Part shown: one piece after another, positions 17,001 through 25,070 of the stretch | Layout: every line of letters starts with the position of its first letter | Position numbering within the stretch: the stretch's first letter is position 1 | DNA from: JAZGAE01 sp036475545 | GTDB taxonomy: Bacteria > Pseudomonadota > Alphaproteobacteria > DATDPM01 | Direction of reading: 5' to 3' | Length of the DNA: 40,152 nt | Assembly (NCBI GenBank): GCA_036475545.1 | Contig: JAZGAE010000058.1 | Span: 1 to 40,152, forward strand | Translations under genes and position numbers: made by a program | Notes under the pieces: model-generated | What the model was told of the DNA's origin: nothing | Databases searched by the model: none | Seen by the model: only the letters and a program-made list of their open reading frames with translations

Positions 17001-17944
17001 CGGATATCGAGAGCCAACATCAAAGGGGGCCCAAGCCTAATGACGCCGGCGCGCGAAGTAAACCTGCGCCGGGACTGCATCTCGTCGCGACCCCGATCGG
17101 AAACGCCGCCGACATCACGCTGCGCGCGTTGGACACGCTGGCCGGCGCGGACGTGATCGCCTGCGAGGACACCCGGGTGACGCGCAAGCTCGCGACCCGC
17201 TACGGCATCAAGACGCGGCTGTTGTCGTATCACGAACACAACGCCGAGAGGGTGCGGCCCCTGTTGCTGGCGCGGCTCGAGCGCGGAGAGGCGGTGGCGC
17301 TGGTCGCCGATGCCGGCACGCCGCTCATTTCCGATCCCGGCTACAAGCTGGTCCGCGCCTGCATCGCGGCCGGCCATGGGGTCACCGTCGTGCCGGGGCC
17401 GTCGGCGCCGCTCGCCGCGCTCGTCGTCTCCGGCCTGCCCACCGACCGGTTCGTCTTCGCCGGCTTCCTTCCCGGCCGGGCGGCGGCCCGGCGCAAGGCG
17501 CTGGCCGATCTCGCCGCCATCGACGCCACCCTGGTGTTCTTCGAGTCGGCGCGCCGCCTTCCCGCGGCGCTTGCCGACATGGCCGCCGTCCTCGGCGAGC
17601 GCGAGGCGGCGGTGGCGCGCGAGCTCACCAAGCTTTTCGAGGAGGTCCGCCGCGCCCCCCTCGGCGAGCTCGCCGCCCACTACCGCGACGAGGGCCCGCC
17701 CAAGGGGGAGGTGGTGGTCGTGGTCGGGCCGCCGCCGCCGGGCGCCGCGCGCGAGCCCGTGGCGCAAGAGGCGCTGGACGCCCAAATCCGGCGCGCGCTC
17801 GAGACTTCGTCGGTGCGGGACGCCGCGGCCGAGGTCGCCGCCGTCACCGGGCTGCCGCGCCGCCGGGTCTATGCCCGGGCGGTCGAGCTCGCCCAGGCGC
17901 GGCGCGGCCGCAAGCCCCGCGCCAGCGGACCCGGCGGGCGATGA
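16970..17944 (+). CDS. rsmI: 16S rRNA (cytidine1402-2'-O)-methyltransferase
   Basis: 324 residues from GTG 16970. It methylates the ribose of C1402 in the 30S decoding centre. Signatures are LHLVATPIGN, the acidic CEDTRVTRKL, ALVADAGTPLISDPG and VTVVPGPSA of the tetrapyrrole-methylase fold. GTG 16970 is preceded by AAAGGAGA about 10 bases upstream, but GTG 16988 in the second repeat unit and an ATG at 16922 are also in frame. The first 30 residues (duplicated VFTTA) are not part of the fold. It overlaps yraN by 4 bp (ATGA). Confidence 0.94.
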   Translation: MFTTAQVFTTADIESQHQRGPKPNDAGARSKPAPGLHLVATPIGNAADITLRALDTLAGADVIACEDTRVTRKLATRYGIKTRLLSYHEHNAERVRPLLLARLERGEAVALVADAGTPLISDPGYKLVRACIAAGHGVTVVPGPSAPLAALVVSGLPTDRFVFAGFLPGRAAARRKALADLAAIDATLVFFESARRLPAALADMAAVLGEREAAVARELTKLFEEVRRAPLGELAAHYRDEGPPKGEVVVVVGPPPPGAAREPVAQEALDAQIRRALETSSVRDAAAEVAAVTGLPRRRVYARAVELAQARRGRKPRASGPGGR

Positions 17945-18321
17945 GGACGAGGGGACGGCGGGCGCGGCGCAAGGCGCTCAGGCGCGGGCGGTGGGCCGAA
18001 TCGGTGTGCGCGTGGTGGCTGAGGCTCCACGGATACCGGGTGCTGGGCCGCAATGTCCGCACGCCGGTGGGCGAGATCGACATCCTGGCGCGGCGCGGCG
18101 CCACGCTCGCCGTCGTCGAGGTCAAGAGCCGCGAGAGCCTGGCCGAGGCCGCCGAGGCGCTGACGGGCGCCCAACGCCGGCGCATCGGGCGGGCGGCCGA
18201 GTCCCTCCTGGCGGCGCGCCCGGACTGGGCCGAACTGAGCGTGAGGTTCGACGCGATGCTGGTGCGGCCCTGGCGTCTACCACAACATATTATGGATGCT
18301 TGGCGAGAGGACCCCAAATAG
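17941..18321 (+). CDS. yraN: YraN family protein (UPF0102), endonuclease-like
   Basis: 126 residues. The UPF0102 core is RGRWAESVCAWWLRLHGYRV, then GEIDILARRG and VVEVKSRES, which reproduces the E/D-x(n)-ExK pattern of the restriction-endonuclease-like fold. The cellular role is unclear. A strongly basic N-terminus (RTRGRRARRKALRRGR) precedes the core. It is translationally coupled to rsmI by the ATGA overlap, a widespread pairing. Confidence 0.92.
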   Translation: MRTRGRRARRKALRRGRWAESVCAWWLRLHGYRVLGRNVRTPVGEIDILARRGATLAVVEVKSRESLAEAAEALTGAQRRRIGRAAESLLAARPDWAELSVRFDAMLVRPWRLPQHIMDAWREDPK

Positions 18322-18360
18322 GCTATTATGTGCCATATCTCCGTTCACAGGAGCAGGCAG

Positions 18361-18987
18361 ATGACCACGGTATTTCCTCCCCCTGTGGCATCTCCGACAC
18401 GTCTTCTCGCCTTCGCCACTCTCGCGGCCCTGGCGCTCGCCGGGTGCGCCACGCCGGCCATTGTCGTTGGCGGCGGGGCAACGGCGGGAGTGGCCATCGC
18501 GCAGGAGCGCAGCGTCGGCGATGCCATCGACGACACCACCATCGCCGTCACCGTCGACAAGCTCTGGTACGAACACGACTGGAAGCTGTTCGCCAACGTC
18601 GCGCAGGAGGTCCACGAGGGCCGCGTGCTAATCACCGGCACGGTCAAGGACCCCCAGGACCGCCTGGACGCGGTGCGACTGGCGTGGCGGGCGCAAGGCG
18701 TGCGCGAGGTGATCAACGAAATCCAGGTGACCGACAAGGGCGGGGTCGTCAACTACGCCCGCGACTCCTGGATCACGACTCAGCTCTGGACCAAGCTCAC
18801 GTTCGACGAGACGGTCCGCGCCATCAACTACAGCGTCGAGACCGTGAACGGGACCGTCTATCTCATGGGGATCGCCCAGGACAAAGACGAACTGGACCGC
18901 GTGACCGAATACGCCCGCAACATCCGCTACGTGCACTCGGTGGTGAGCCACGTCTGGCTCAAGACCGACCCGCGGCGCTACTCCTGA
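18361..18987 (+). CDS. BON-domain lipoprotein (OsmY/DolP-like)
   Basis: 208 residues. The signal peptide ends in ALALAGC, a lipobox, with Cys near residue 29. Two BON domains follow (about 60-125 and 130-200, each with a VLITGTV- or VYLMGIA-like core), as in the outer-membrane lipoprotein DolP/YraP. An envelope-integrity role is inferred from family and from location after yraN, where E. coli also has dolP nearby. ATG 18361 is preferred over 18328 because AGGAG lies 10 bases upstream and the signal peptide begins there. Confidence 0.88.
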   Translation: MTTVFPPPVASPTRLLAFATLAALALAGCATPAIVVGGGATAGVAIAQERSVGDAIDDTTIAVTVDKLWYEHDWKLFANVAQEVHEGRVLITGTVKDPQDRLDAVRLAWRAQGVREVINEIQVTDKGGVVNYARDSWITTQLWTKLTFDETVRAINYSVETVNGTVYLMGIAQDKDELDRVTEYARNIRYVHSVVSHVWLKTDPRRYS

Positions 18988-19219
18988 GCGGATGAGTCGG
19001 CGCACGGGGCAGGGGCGGCCGGACGCGCCGCGAGCAAAAGGCTGCCGATCCCCCTTGGCGTGACGGGCGGTCGACGGGCTCGACCTCGCCGGGGCGGCGC
19101 TCCGGGGCGGCGCCACGAGCGAGATCCGCACCACGGCGTTGGCGCGGCGGCTGCGCCGCGACCGGACGTAAGGGGGCGCCCGGGCGAGGCCGCGCCGGTC
19201 CGCCACCGAAGGGACGAAC

Positions 19220-20185
19220 ATGAGCCTGGCCGTCGCCATTCAGATGGATCCCGTCGACAGGATCGACATCGACTCGGACAGCACCTTCGCGCTCGGCCTC
19301 GAGGCGCAGCGGCGCGGGCACGCGCTTTTCTACTACCTGCCCCAAGACCTCGCCTTTCGCCAGGGCCGGGTGCTGGCGCGGGCGCGGGCCCTGGAGCTGC
19401 GCCGCGAGAAGGGCAACCACTACACCCTGGGCGAAGCGCGGATGCTGGACCTGGCCGGGCTGGACATCGTGCTGATGCGCCAGGACCCGCCGTTCGACAT
19501 GGCCTACATCACGGCCACGCACCTGCTGGACCACGTGCATCCCGACACGCTGGTGGTCAACGACCCGGCGCACGTCCGCAACGCGCCCGAGAAGCTGTTC
19601 GTGACCCAATTCGGCGAGCTGATGCCGCCCTCGCTCATCACCTCCGACCGGCAGCAGATCCTGGAGTTCCGGGCCGAGCACAAGGACATCGTGTTGAAGC
19701 CGCTCTATGGCAGAGGCGGCGCCGGCGTGCTTCACATCCCGCCCGAGAACGAGAACCTGAACGCGCTCCTCGATATGTTCACGAAGCTCTACCGGGAGCC
19801 CATCATGGTGCAGCGGTACCTGCCGGAGGTCCGCGACGGCGACAAGCGCATCATCCTGGTCGATGGCGAGCCCGTGGGCGCGATGAGGCGGCTGCCGGCC
19901 CCGGGCGAGATGCGCGCCAACCTCGGCGCCGGCGGGCGGCCCGAGAAGACGGAGCTTTCCGACACCGACCGGGGGATCTGCGAAGCCATCGGCCCGGCGC
20001 TGCAGAGCCGCGGCCTGATCTTCGCCGGAATCGACGTGATCGGGAGGTACCTGACCGAGATCAACGTCACCTCGCCGACCGGCATCCAGGAGATCGACCG
20101 CTTCGACGACATCTGCATCGAGGCCCGCATCTGGGACGCGATCGAGGCCCGCTTCGCGGCGCGCCGCAAAACCCCTCCGACGTAA
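19220..20185 (+). CDS. gshB: Glutathione synthetase
   Basis: 321 residues. An ATP-grasp enzyme that joins gamma-glutamylcysteine and glycine. The N-terminus SLAVAIQMDPVDRIDIDSDS and LMRQDPPFDMAYI are characteristic. ATP-binding KPLYGRGGAGVLHI lies near 160, and INVTSPTGIQEIDRF near 275 closes the active site. The SD GAAGGGACGAAC precedes the ATG. The 232-bp space upstream, after the BON lipoprotein, has no gene I can support. Confidence 0.96.
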   Translation: MSLAVAIQMDPVDRIDIDSDSTFALGLEAQRRGHALFYYLPQDLAFRQGRVLARARALELRREKGNHYTLGEARMLDLAGLDIVLMRQDPPFDMAYITATHLLDHVHPDTLVVNDPAHVRNAPEKLFVTQFGELMPPSLITSDRQQILEFRAEHKDIVLKPLYGRGGAGVLHIPPENENLNALLDMFTKLYREPIMVQRYLPEVRDGDKRIILVDGEPVGAMRRLPAPGEMRANLGAGGRPEKTELSDTDRGICEAIGPALQSRGLIFAGIDVIGRYLTEINVTSPTGIQEIDRFDDICIEARIWDAIEARFAARRKTPPT

Positions 20186-20296
20186 GCGCGCCTCACCTTT
20201 CGCCGTTTCATCGAGTCCCCCGCAAGCGGGCCGCCGCGCCGAGCAGGAGCTTTCGGCTCGTTCCCGTGTGGCGCGTGGGCCGCGCCGCGCCTACAA

Positions 20297-20320
20297 TCGT
20301 ACTCACTGTCGTACTCACTG
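20297..20320. repeat. 12-bp perfect tandem duplication upstream of comM
   Basis: TCGTACTCACTG occurs twice in succession, about 40 bp before the comM ATG, in the leader or promoter region. A TACAAT hexamer (20292-20297) abuts it and could be a -10 element, but I see no good -35. Confidence 0.7.
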
Positions 20321-20357
20321 TCCGGCAAGAACGCCCTTCGGGGGGGAGCCACGCGCG

Positions 20358-21884
20358 ATGGTGGCACGGGTCAACACGGTGGCGTTCCAGGGGATCGACG
20401 CCTTGGACATCGACGTCCAGGTGCGGATCGCGGCGGGCCTGCCCGTCTTCACCATCGTCGGCCTGCCCGACAAGGCGGTGGGCGAGTCCCGCGAGCGGGT
20501 GCGGGCGGCGCTGGGGGCCATGGGCCTCGCGCTTCCGCCCAAGCGCATCACCGTCAACCTGGCGCCGGCGGGCGTGGTCAAGGAGGGCAGCCACTTCGAC
20601 CTTCCCATCGCGCTCGGGCTGTTGACCGCCATGGGCGTGCTGCCGGCCGACGAGATCGCGGGCTATACCGCGCTGGGCGAGCTGGCGCTCGACGGCGCGC
20701 TGGCGCCGGTGGCGGGCGTGCTGCCGGCGGCGATCACGGCCGCCGCACAAGGGCGCGGCGTCATCTGCCCCAAGGCATCGGGCCCCGAGGCCGCCTGGGC
20801 CGGAGAGATCGAGGTGCTGGCGGCGCCGAGCCTGCTCGCCCTCGTCAACCACTTCAAGGGCACGCAAGTGCTGACGCCCCCGGAGCCGGCCATGGCGGAG
20901 GACCCGGCCGATCCCCTCGACCTCGCCGACATCAAGGGCCAGGAGACGGCCAAGAGGGCGCTCGAGATCACCGCCGCCGGCGGCCACAACCTCTTGATGA
21001 TCGGCCCGCCCGGGGCCGGCAAGTCGATGCTGGCGGCGCGCTTGCCCGGCCTGCTGCCGCTCTTGAGCCCCGCCGAGGCGCTCGAGGTCAGCATGATCCA
21101 CAGCGTCGCCGGGTCGCTCGACGGCGGGCGCCTGATGCGGCGGCGCCCGTTCCGCGACCCCCATCACTCGGCTTCGCTCGCCGCCTTGATCGGCGGCGGC
21201 CAGAGGGCGCGGCCGGGCGAGGTCTCGCTGGCGCACTTGGGCGTGCTGTTCCTGGACGAGCTGCCCGAGTTCTCGCGGCCCGCGCTGGAGGCGTTGCGCC
21301 AGCCCCTGGAGTCGGGCCGCGCCGTGGTGGCGCGCGCCAACGCCCACATCGTCTATCCCGCCCGCATCCAGCTGGTGGCCGCCATGAACCCGTGCCGCTG
21401 CGGCTATCTGGACGACCCGGCGCAGGCCTGCTCGCGGGTGCCCAAATGCGCCATCGAGTACCAGTCCAAGATCTCAGGGCCGCTGTTCGACCGCATCGAC
21501 CTCCACGTGGAGGTGCCGTCGGTGAGCGCATCCGACCTCAGCCTGCCGCCGCCGGCCGAGGGCAGTTCCGACGTCGCCGCCCGGGCCGCCGCCGCCCGGG
21601 CCCGCCAGACCGAGCGCTACGCCGAGCTTTCGCCCGATCACCTCATCCGCACCAACGCCGAGGCCGACGGGGCGCTCCTGAAAGAGGTCGCCGAGCCCGG
21701 CGAGGCGGGGCAAAGGCTGCTCGTGCAAGCGACCGAGAGGATGAGGCTTTCGGCGCGCGGCTACCACCGGGTGCTGCGGGTGGCGCGCACCATCGCGGAC
21801 CTGGAGGGCTCGGACAGGGTCGCCCGCACCCACATCGCAGAAGCCTTGTCCTACCGCCGCATCGCCCCGCAGCAGTACACGTAA
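20358..21884 (+). CDS. comM: ComM/YifB family AAA+ ATPase (Mg-chelatase-like)
   Basis: 508 residues. An N-terminal Lon-protease-like fold domain is followed by an AAA+ core with Walker A IGPPGAGKSMLAAR (about 215-228), Walker B LGVLFLDELPEF and the Cys-containing MNPCRCGY. ComM-type helicases promote branch migration when transformed single-stranded DNA is integrated. The start at ATG 20358 (MVARVNTVAFQGIDA) matches the family; the frame is open upstream. No other competence gene is present in the window. Confidence 0.94.
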   Translation: MVARVNTVAFQGIDALDIDVQVRIAAGLPVFTIVGLPDKAVGESRERVRAALGAMGLALPPKRITVNLAPAGVVKEGSHFDLPIALGLLTAMGVLPADEIAGYTALGELALDGALAPVAGVLPAAITAAAQGRGVICPKASGPEAAWAGEIEVLAAPSLLALVNHFKGTQVLTPPEPAMAEDPADPLDLADIKGQETAKRALEITAAGGHNLLMIGPPGAGKSMLAARLPGLLPLLSPAEALEVSMIHSVAGSLDGGRLMRRRPFRDPHHSASLAALIGGGQRARPGEVSLAHLGVLFLDELPEFSRPALEALRQPLESGRAVVARANAHIVYPARIQLVAAMNPCRCGYLDDPAQACSRVPKCAIEYQSKISGPLFDRIDLHVEVPSVSASDLSLPPPAEGSSDVAARAAAARARQTERYAELSPDHLIRTNAEADGALLKEVAEPGEAGQRLLVQATERMRLSARGYHRVLRVARTIADLEGSDRVARTHIAEALSYRRIAPQQYT

Positions 21885-22040
21885 AGGGCCGCCTGCGCCG
21901 TCCCGGCGACCCGGCGCCGCTCGGCGGGCCAGCCGGGGCCCATTCGCGGCTTCGGGCGGGGCTTCGGGCGGCCGGGAGCCGTTGCGGCGCAGCTCATGGC
22001 GGTGGGGGGCGATTCCGCCTGCGATTGCAAGGCCTTATTG

Positions 22041-22069
22041 TGCGCCGCACAATTTCATTGTGCGGCGCA
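22041..22069. promoter_or_regulatory. 13-bp perfect inverted repeat upstream of the EF-hand gene (operator or RNA hairpin)
   Basis: TGCGCCGCACAAT (22041-22053) and ATTGTGCGGCGCA (22057-22069) are exact complements separated by TTC. A possible sigma-70 promoter, TTGCAA (22025-22030), 17 bases, CACAAT (22048-22053), overlaps the left arm, so a regulator bound here could block it. The rest of 21885-22164 shows nothing further. Confidence 0.6.
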
Positions 22070-22164
22070 GCATAATTGCCATATGATTCAAGCACTATCC
22101 ATCGCCCGGGACGATTCCGGCTCGGGAAATTCACCCCACATCACGTGTGCAGGAGGAGAAAAAA

Positions 22165-22506
22165 ATGATCAAGGTTTGCACCCTTCGCACGATGCTTCTC
22201 GCCCTCTCCCTGGCGTTCGCCGCATCCCTCGGTGCCATCGCCGGGGCCCACGCACGCGCCTTCATTCCGTGGACGGAGGTCATGATGATAGCGGACGCCG
22301 ATCAGGACCGGGGCGTCACGACCGACGAAGTGAAGGAACTGGTGAAAGCCCGCGGCGAGCTGGCCGGATTCGGCCCCTGGATGATCGACAACTTCGACGT
22401 CATCGACGCCGACGGCAACGATTCGCTGACCCTGTGGGAGGTCAAGAAGCACCTGATGGAGAACGGGATAAGCGACGGAGAGCTCATCCTCCTGTGGTGG
22501 CAGTAA
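22165..22506 (+). CDS. Small secreted EF-hand calcium-binding protein
   Basis: 113 residues. The signal peptide has a hydrophobic core LLALSLAFAASLGAI and probable cleavage after AHA (residue 30). Two EF-hand loops follow: D44-x-D46-x-D48 through E55 (DADQDRGVTTDE) and D81-x-D83-x-N85 through E92 (DADGNDSLTLWE). The first lacks the usual Gly at loop position 6. The C-terminus ends in a Trp pair (LLWWQ). A very strong SD (GGAGGAG) lies 8 bases before ATG 22165. It is monocistronic, with an inverted repeat upstream and a good terminator downstream. Binding of Ca2+ in the periplasm or outside is inferred; the partner is unknown. Confidence 0.85.
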   Translation: MIKVCTLRTMLLALSLAFAASLGAIAGAHARAFIPWTEVMMIADADQDRGVTTDEVKELVKARGELAGFGPWMIDNFDVIDADGNDSLTLWEVKKHLMENGISDGELILLWWQ

Positions 22507-22545
22507 CCGGCCCCAGAGCCGGGCATACCGCTCGAAACCAAGGTC

Positions 22546-22577
22546 GAGGCCCACCGGTGCGGTGGGCCTCTTTCTTT
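22546..22577 (+). terminator. Intrinsic terminator of the EF-hand gene
   Basis: A perfect 10-bp stem (GAGGCCCACC / GGTGGGCCTC) around GGTGC is followed by TTTCTTTG. This is the clearest rho-independent terminator in the window. Confidence 0.85.
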
Positions 22578-22668
22578 GCGCCCGTCTCACCCGGACACGG
22601 CCCCGGGCATGGCTGGATCGGAGCCCGTTCCCTCGCTCGCCCGGGCGTTCGCCGGGTCGCGGCCCGGC

Positions 22669-23034
22669 TCACCCCCTTCGCGCGAGCATGGGCCCCAAGG
22701 GGCGGCCGGCGAAGATGTGGACGTGGAAGTGGGGGACCTCCTGGCCGCCGTCGCGGCCGTGGTTGGCGAGAATCCGGTAGCCCGCATCAACGACCCCCAG
22801 CTCGCGGGCGATGCGGCCGACGGCGCGAAGGAGCGCCGCGATCTCCTGATCGGAGGCGTTCCCGGAGAAATCGTCCACGCCTTCGTACTCCCCCTTGGGG
22901 ATCACGAGCACGTGGACCGGCGCCTGGGGATGGATGTCGTGAAAGGCGAGCACGTGCTCGTCCTCGTAGACCTTCTTGCAGGAAAGCTCGCCGCGGAGGA
23001 TCTTCGCGAAGATGTTGTCCGGATCGTAGGCCAT
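22669..23034 (-). other. Possible internal translation start for a stand-alone HIT protein
   Basis: ATG 23034 opens a 121-residue HIT-family protein of standard length (DNIFAKILRGELSCKKVYED onward), preceded by GGGAGGGGAG. If used, the operon would make both the HisE-HIT fusion and free HinT-like protein from one frame. Confidence 0.5.
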
Positions 23035-23433
23035 CTCTCCCCTCCCGGCTTTGCCGGTCCCCGTGCCCGTGAGCGGAGCGCGTCTAGAGCGGTTCTGGGT
23101 CTCGCCGCGGGCCTTCTTCTCGGCCAGCCCAGAGGTTCCCTCGCGGGCCTCCAGCTCCGCCCAGACGTCGGCGGGGGTGACGCCCGTCGCGGCCCACAGC
23201 ACCAGAAGATGATACAGCAGGTCGGCGCTCTCCTTCACCACGTCGGGCGGCTTGCCCTTGAGCGCCGCGATCATCGTCTCGACGGCCTCCTCGCCGACCT
23301 TGCGCGCGACCCCCTCGGTGCCCTGGACGAGCAGGCTCGCGGTATGGGAAACGCCAGGGTCGGCGCCGCGCCGGCTTTCGACCACGGCGAAGAGCCTGTC
23401 CAGGATGCTGCCCCCGTCCGCAGAGTCCGTCAT
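22669..23433 (-). CDS. hisE: HisE-HIT fusion: phosphoribosyl-ATP pyrophosphatase joined to HIT-family (HinT-like) hydrolase
   Basis: One uninterrupted 254-residue frame. Residues 1-108 are HisE, which hydrolyses PR-ATP to PR-AMP in histidine synthesis, with KVGEEAVETMI (45-55) and KESADLLYHLLVLW (67-80). Residues 134-254 are a HIT protein starting MAYDPDNIFAKIL and carrying HFHVH (235-239), the nucleotide-hydrolase triad. A 25-residue linker (rich in T, G, R) joins them where hisE normally stops after a segment like SGLAEKKARG. The HIT part keeps its own ATG and GGGAGGGG SD, so it may also be made alone. The two are separate neighbours in most relatives, as far as known to me. This is the last unit of the minus-strand his cluster. 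Confidence 0.88.
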   Translation of the reverse strand: MTDSADGGSILDRLFAVVESRRGADPGVSHTASLLVQGTEGVARKVGEEAVETMIAALKGKPPDVVKESADLLYHLLVLWAATGVTPADVWAELEAREGTSGLAEKKARGETQNRSRRAPLTGTGTGKAGRGEMAYDPDNIFAKILRGELSCKKVYEDEHVLAFHDIHPQAPVHVLVIPKGEYEGVDDFSGNASDQEIAALLRAVGRIARELGVVDAGYRILANHGRDGGQEVPHFHVHIFAGRPLGPMLARRG

Positions 23434-23555
23434 GCCCGCTCCCCCTCATCGACAGCGCCCGCGCTTGACGGCGGCGCCGCCCGCACGGGTCATCGCGCCT
23501 TGCCTAGCAGATTTCCCCGCGCCTGTCACCGCGGCGCCCGGCGATCGGGTCCGGC

Positions 23556-24335
23556 CTACGGGGCGGCGGCCTCTCGCGTCAGGCGCACGGGGATCCCCGC
23601 GGCACTCATGTGGGTCTTGGCCTCGGCGATGGTGTAGGTCCCGAAGTGGAAGATCGAGGCGGCCAGCACGGCGGTGGCGTGGCCGTCGCGGATCCCCTCC
23701 ACCAGATGGTCCAGGGTGCCGACCCCGCCCGAGGCGATCACCGGGATGGTCACCGCGTCGGCCACCGCGCGGGTGAGCGCCAGGTCGAAGCCCAGCTTCG
23801 TCCCGTCCCGGTCCATCGAGGTCAGCAGGATCTCGCCGGCCCCATGCGCCGCCATTCGCTTGGCCCACTCGAGGGCGTCGATCCCGGCGGGCCTGCGGCC
23901 GCCGTGGGTGTAGATCTCCCACTTGTCCGCGCCGACCTTCTTGGCGTCGATGGAAACCACGATGCACTGGCTGCCGAACTTCTCCGCCGCCTCGGCCACG
24001 AACTCGGGACGCGCGACCGCGGCGGTGTTGACGGCGACCTTGTCGGCGCCGGAGGTCAGCAGCTTGCGGACGTCGTCCGTGGTCCTGACCCCGCCGCCCA
24101 CGGTCAGCGGCATGAAGCACTGATCGGCGGTGCCGGCCACCACGTCATAAAGCGTGTCGCGGGCATCGACGCTCGCGGTGATGTCGAGGAAGCAGAGCTC
24201 GTCCGCCCCCTGGGCATCGTAGACGCGCGCCTGCTCGACCGGATCGCCGGCGTCCACCAGGTCGACGAAGTTGATCCCCTTGACGGTGCGCCCGTCCTTG
24301 ACGTCGAGGCAGGGGATGACCCGCATCTTGAGCAC
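23556..24335 (-). CDS. hisF: Imidazole glycerol phosphate synthase, cyclase subunit
   Basis: 259 residues, a (beta/alpha)8 barrel. It uses ammonia from HisH to make imidazole glycerol phosphate and AICAR. Catalytic Asp residues are in CLDVKDGRTVKG (near 11) and LTSMDRDGTK (near 130). Phosphate-binding glycines are in VGGGVR and ASGGVGTLDH. GTG 24335 gives the family-typical MLKMRVIPCLD; ATG 24326 is an alternative. It lies 9 bp after hisA. Confidence 0.97.
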   Translation of the reverse strand: MLKMRVIPCLDVKDGRTVKGINFVDLVDAGDPVEQARVYDAQGADELCFLDITASVDARDTLYDVVAGTADQCFMPLTVGGGVRTTDDVRKLLTSGADKVAVNTAAVARPEFVAEAAEKFGSQCIVVSIDAKKVGADKWEIYTHGGRRPAGIDALEWAKRMAAHGAGEILLTSMDRDGTKLGFDLALTRAVADAVTIPVIASGGVGTLDHLVEGIRDGHATAVLAASIFHFGTYTIAEAKTHMSAAGIPVRLTREAAAP

Positions 24336-24344
24336 CGGCCGGCC

Positions 24345-25070
24345 TCACGCCTTGAGGGCCGCGAGCGCGGCCTCGAGATCGAGGCGGCCGTCATAAAGCG
24401 CGCGGCCCGCGATGACGCCTTCGATGCCGGCGTCCTCCACCGCCTTGAGGGCGCGCAGGTCGTCGAGCGAAGCGGCCCCGCCCGAGGCGATGACCGGCAC
24501 GGAAAGCCCCCGCGCCAGCGCCGCCGTGGCCTCGACGTTGAGCCCGGCCATGGTCCCGTCGCGCTCGATGTCGGTGTGGACGATCGCCGCCACGCCCGCG
24601 TCCTCGAAGCGCCCGGCCAGCTCCGCGGCCTCGACCCGCGTGTCCTCCACCCAGCCCTCCACCGCGACGAGGCCTCGGCGCGCGTCGATGCCGACGACGA
24701 TGCGTCCGGGCCACAGCCGGCAGGCCTCGCGCACCAGCTCCGGCTGGCGCAGCGCCGCGGTGCCCAGGATCACCCGGCGCACGCCCGCCGACAGCCACCG
24801 CTCGACGGTGGCCAGCTCGCGGATGCCGCCGCCGAGCTGGACCGGGACATCGACGGCCGCGAGAACGGACTCGACGGCGGCGGCGTTCACCGGCCGGCCG
24901 GCCACCGCGCCGTCGAGGTCGACCAAGTGCAGCCAGGCGCAGCCCGCGCGCACGAAGGTGCGGGCCTGGGCGGCCGGATCGGTGTTGAACACCGTCGCCC
25001 GGTCCATCCGCCCTTGCCACAGGCGCACGCACTGGCCGCCCTTCAAGTCGATGGCGGGGAACAGGATCAT
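24345..25070 (-). CDS. hisA: ProFAR isomerase (phosphoribosylformimino-AICAR-P isomerase)
   Basis: 241 residues, a barrel homologous to HisF. It isomerises ProFAR to PRFAR. It opens MILFPAIDLKGGQCVRL with the catalytic Asp near residue 8. The second catalytic Asp is in IVHTDIERDGTMAG, and phosphate loops are LGGGIR and ASGGAASLDD. ATG 25070 overlaps the hisH stop by 4 bp (ATGA), indicating translational coupling; a GTG at 25079 is also in frame. Confidence 0.97.
   Translation of the reverse strand: MILFPAIDLKGGQCVRLWQGRMDRATVFNTDPAAQARTFVRAGCAWLHLVDLDGAVAGRPVNAAAVESVLAAVDVPVQLGGGIRELATVERWLSAGVRRVILGTAALRQPELVREACRLWPGRIVVGIDARRGLVAVEGWVEDTRVEAAELAGRFEDAGVAAIVHTDIERDGTMAGLNVEATAALARGLSVPVIASGGAASLDDLRALKAVEDAGIEGVIAGRALYDGRLDLEAALAALKA

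Noticed and set aside
19064..19171. Short open stretch before gshB (LDLAGAALRGGATSEIRTT) that looks like a protein C-terminus
   Set aside because: No start codon or upstream body; it begins after a stop and may be a gene remnant, but this is not supportable.
20292..20297. TACAAT as a -10 promoter element for comM
   Set aside because: No acceptable -35 at 16-18 bases; kept only as a remark with the tandem repeat.
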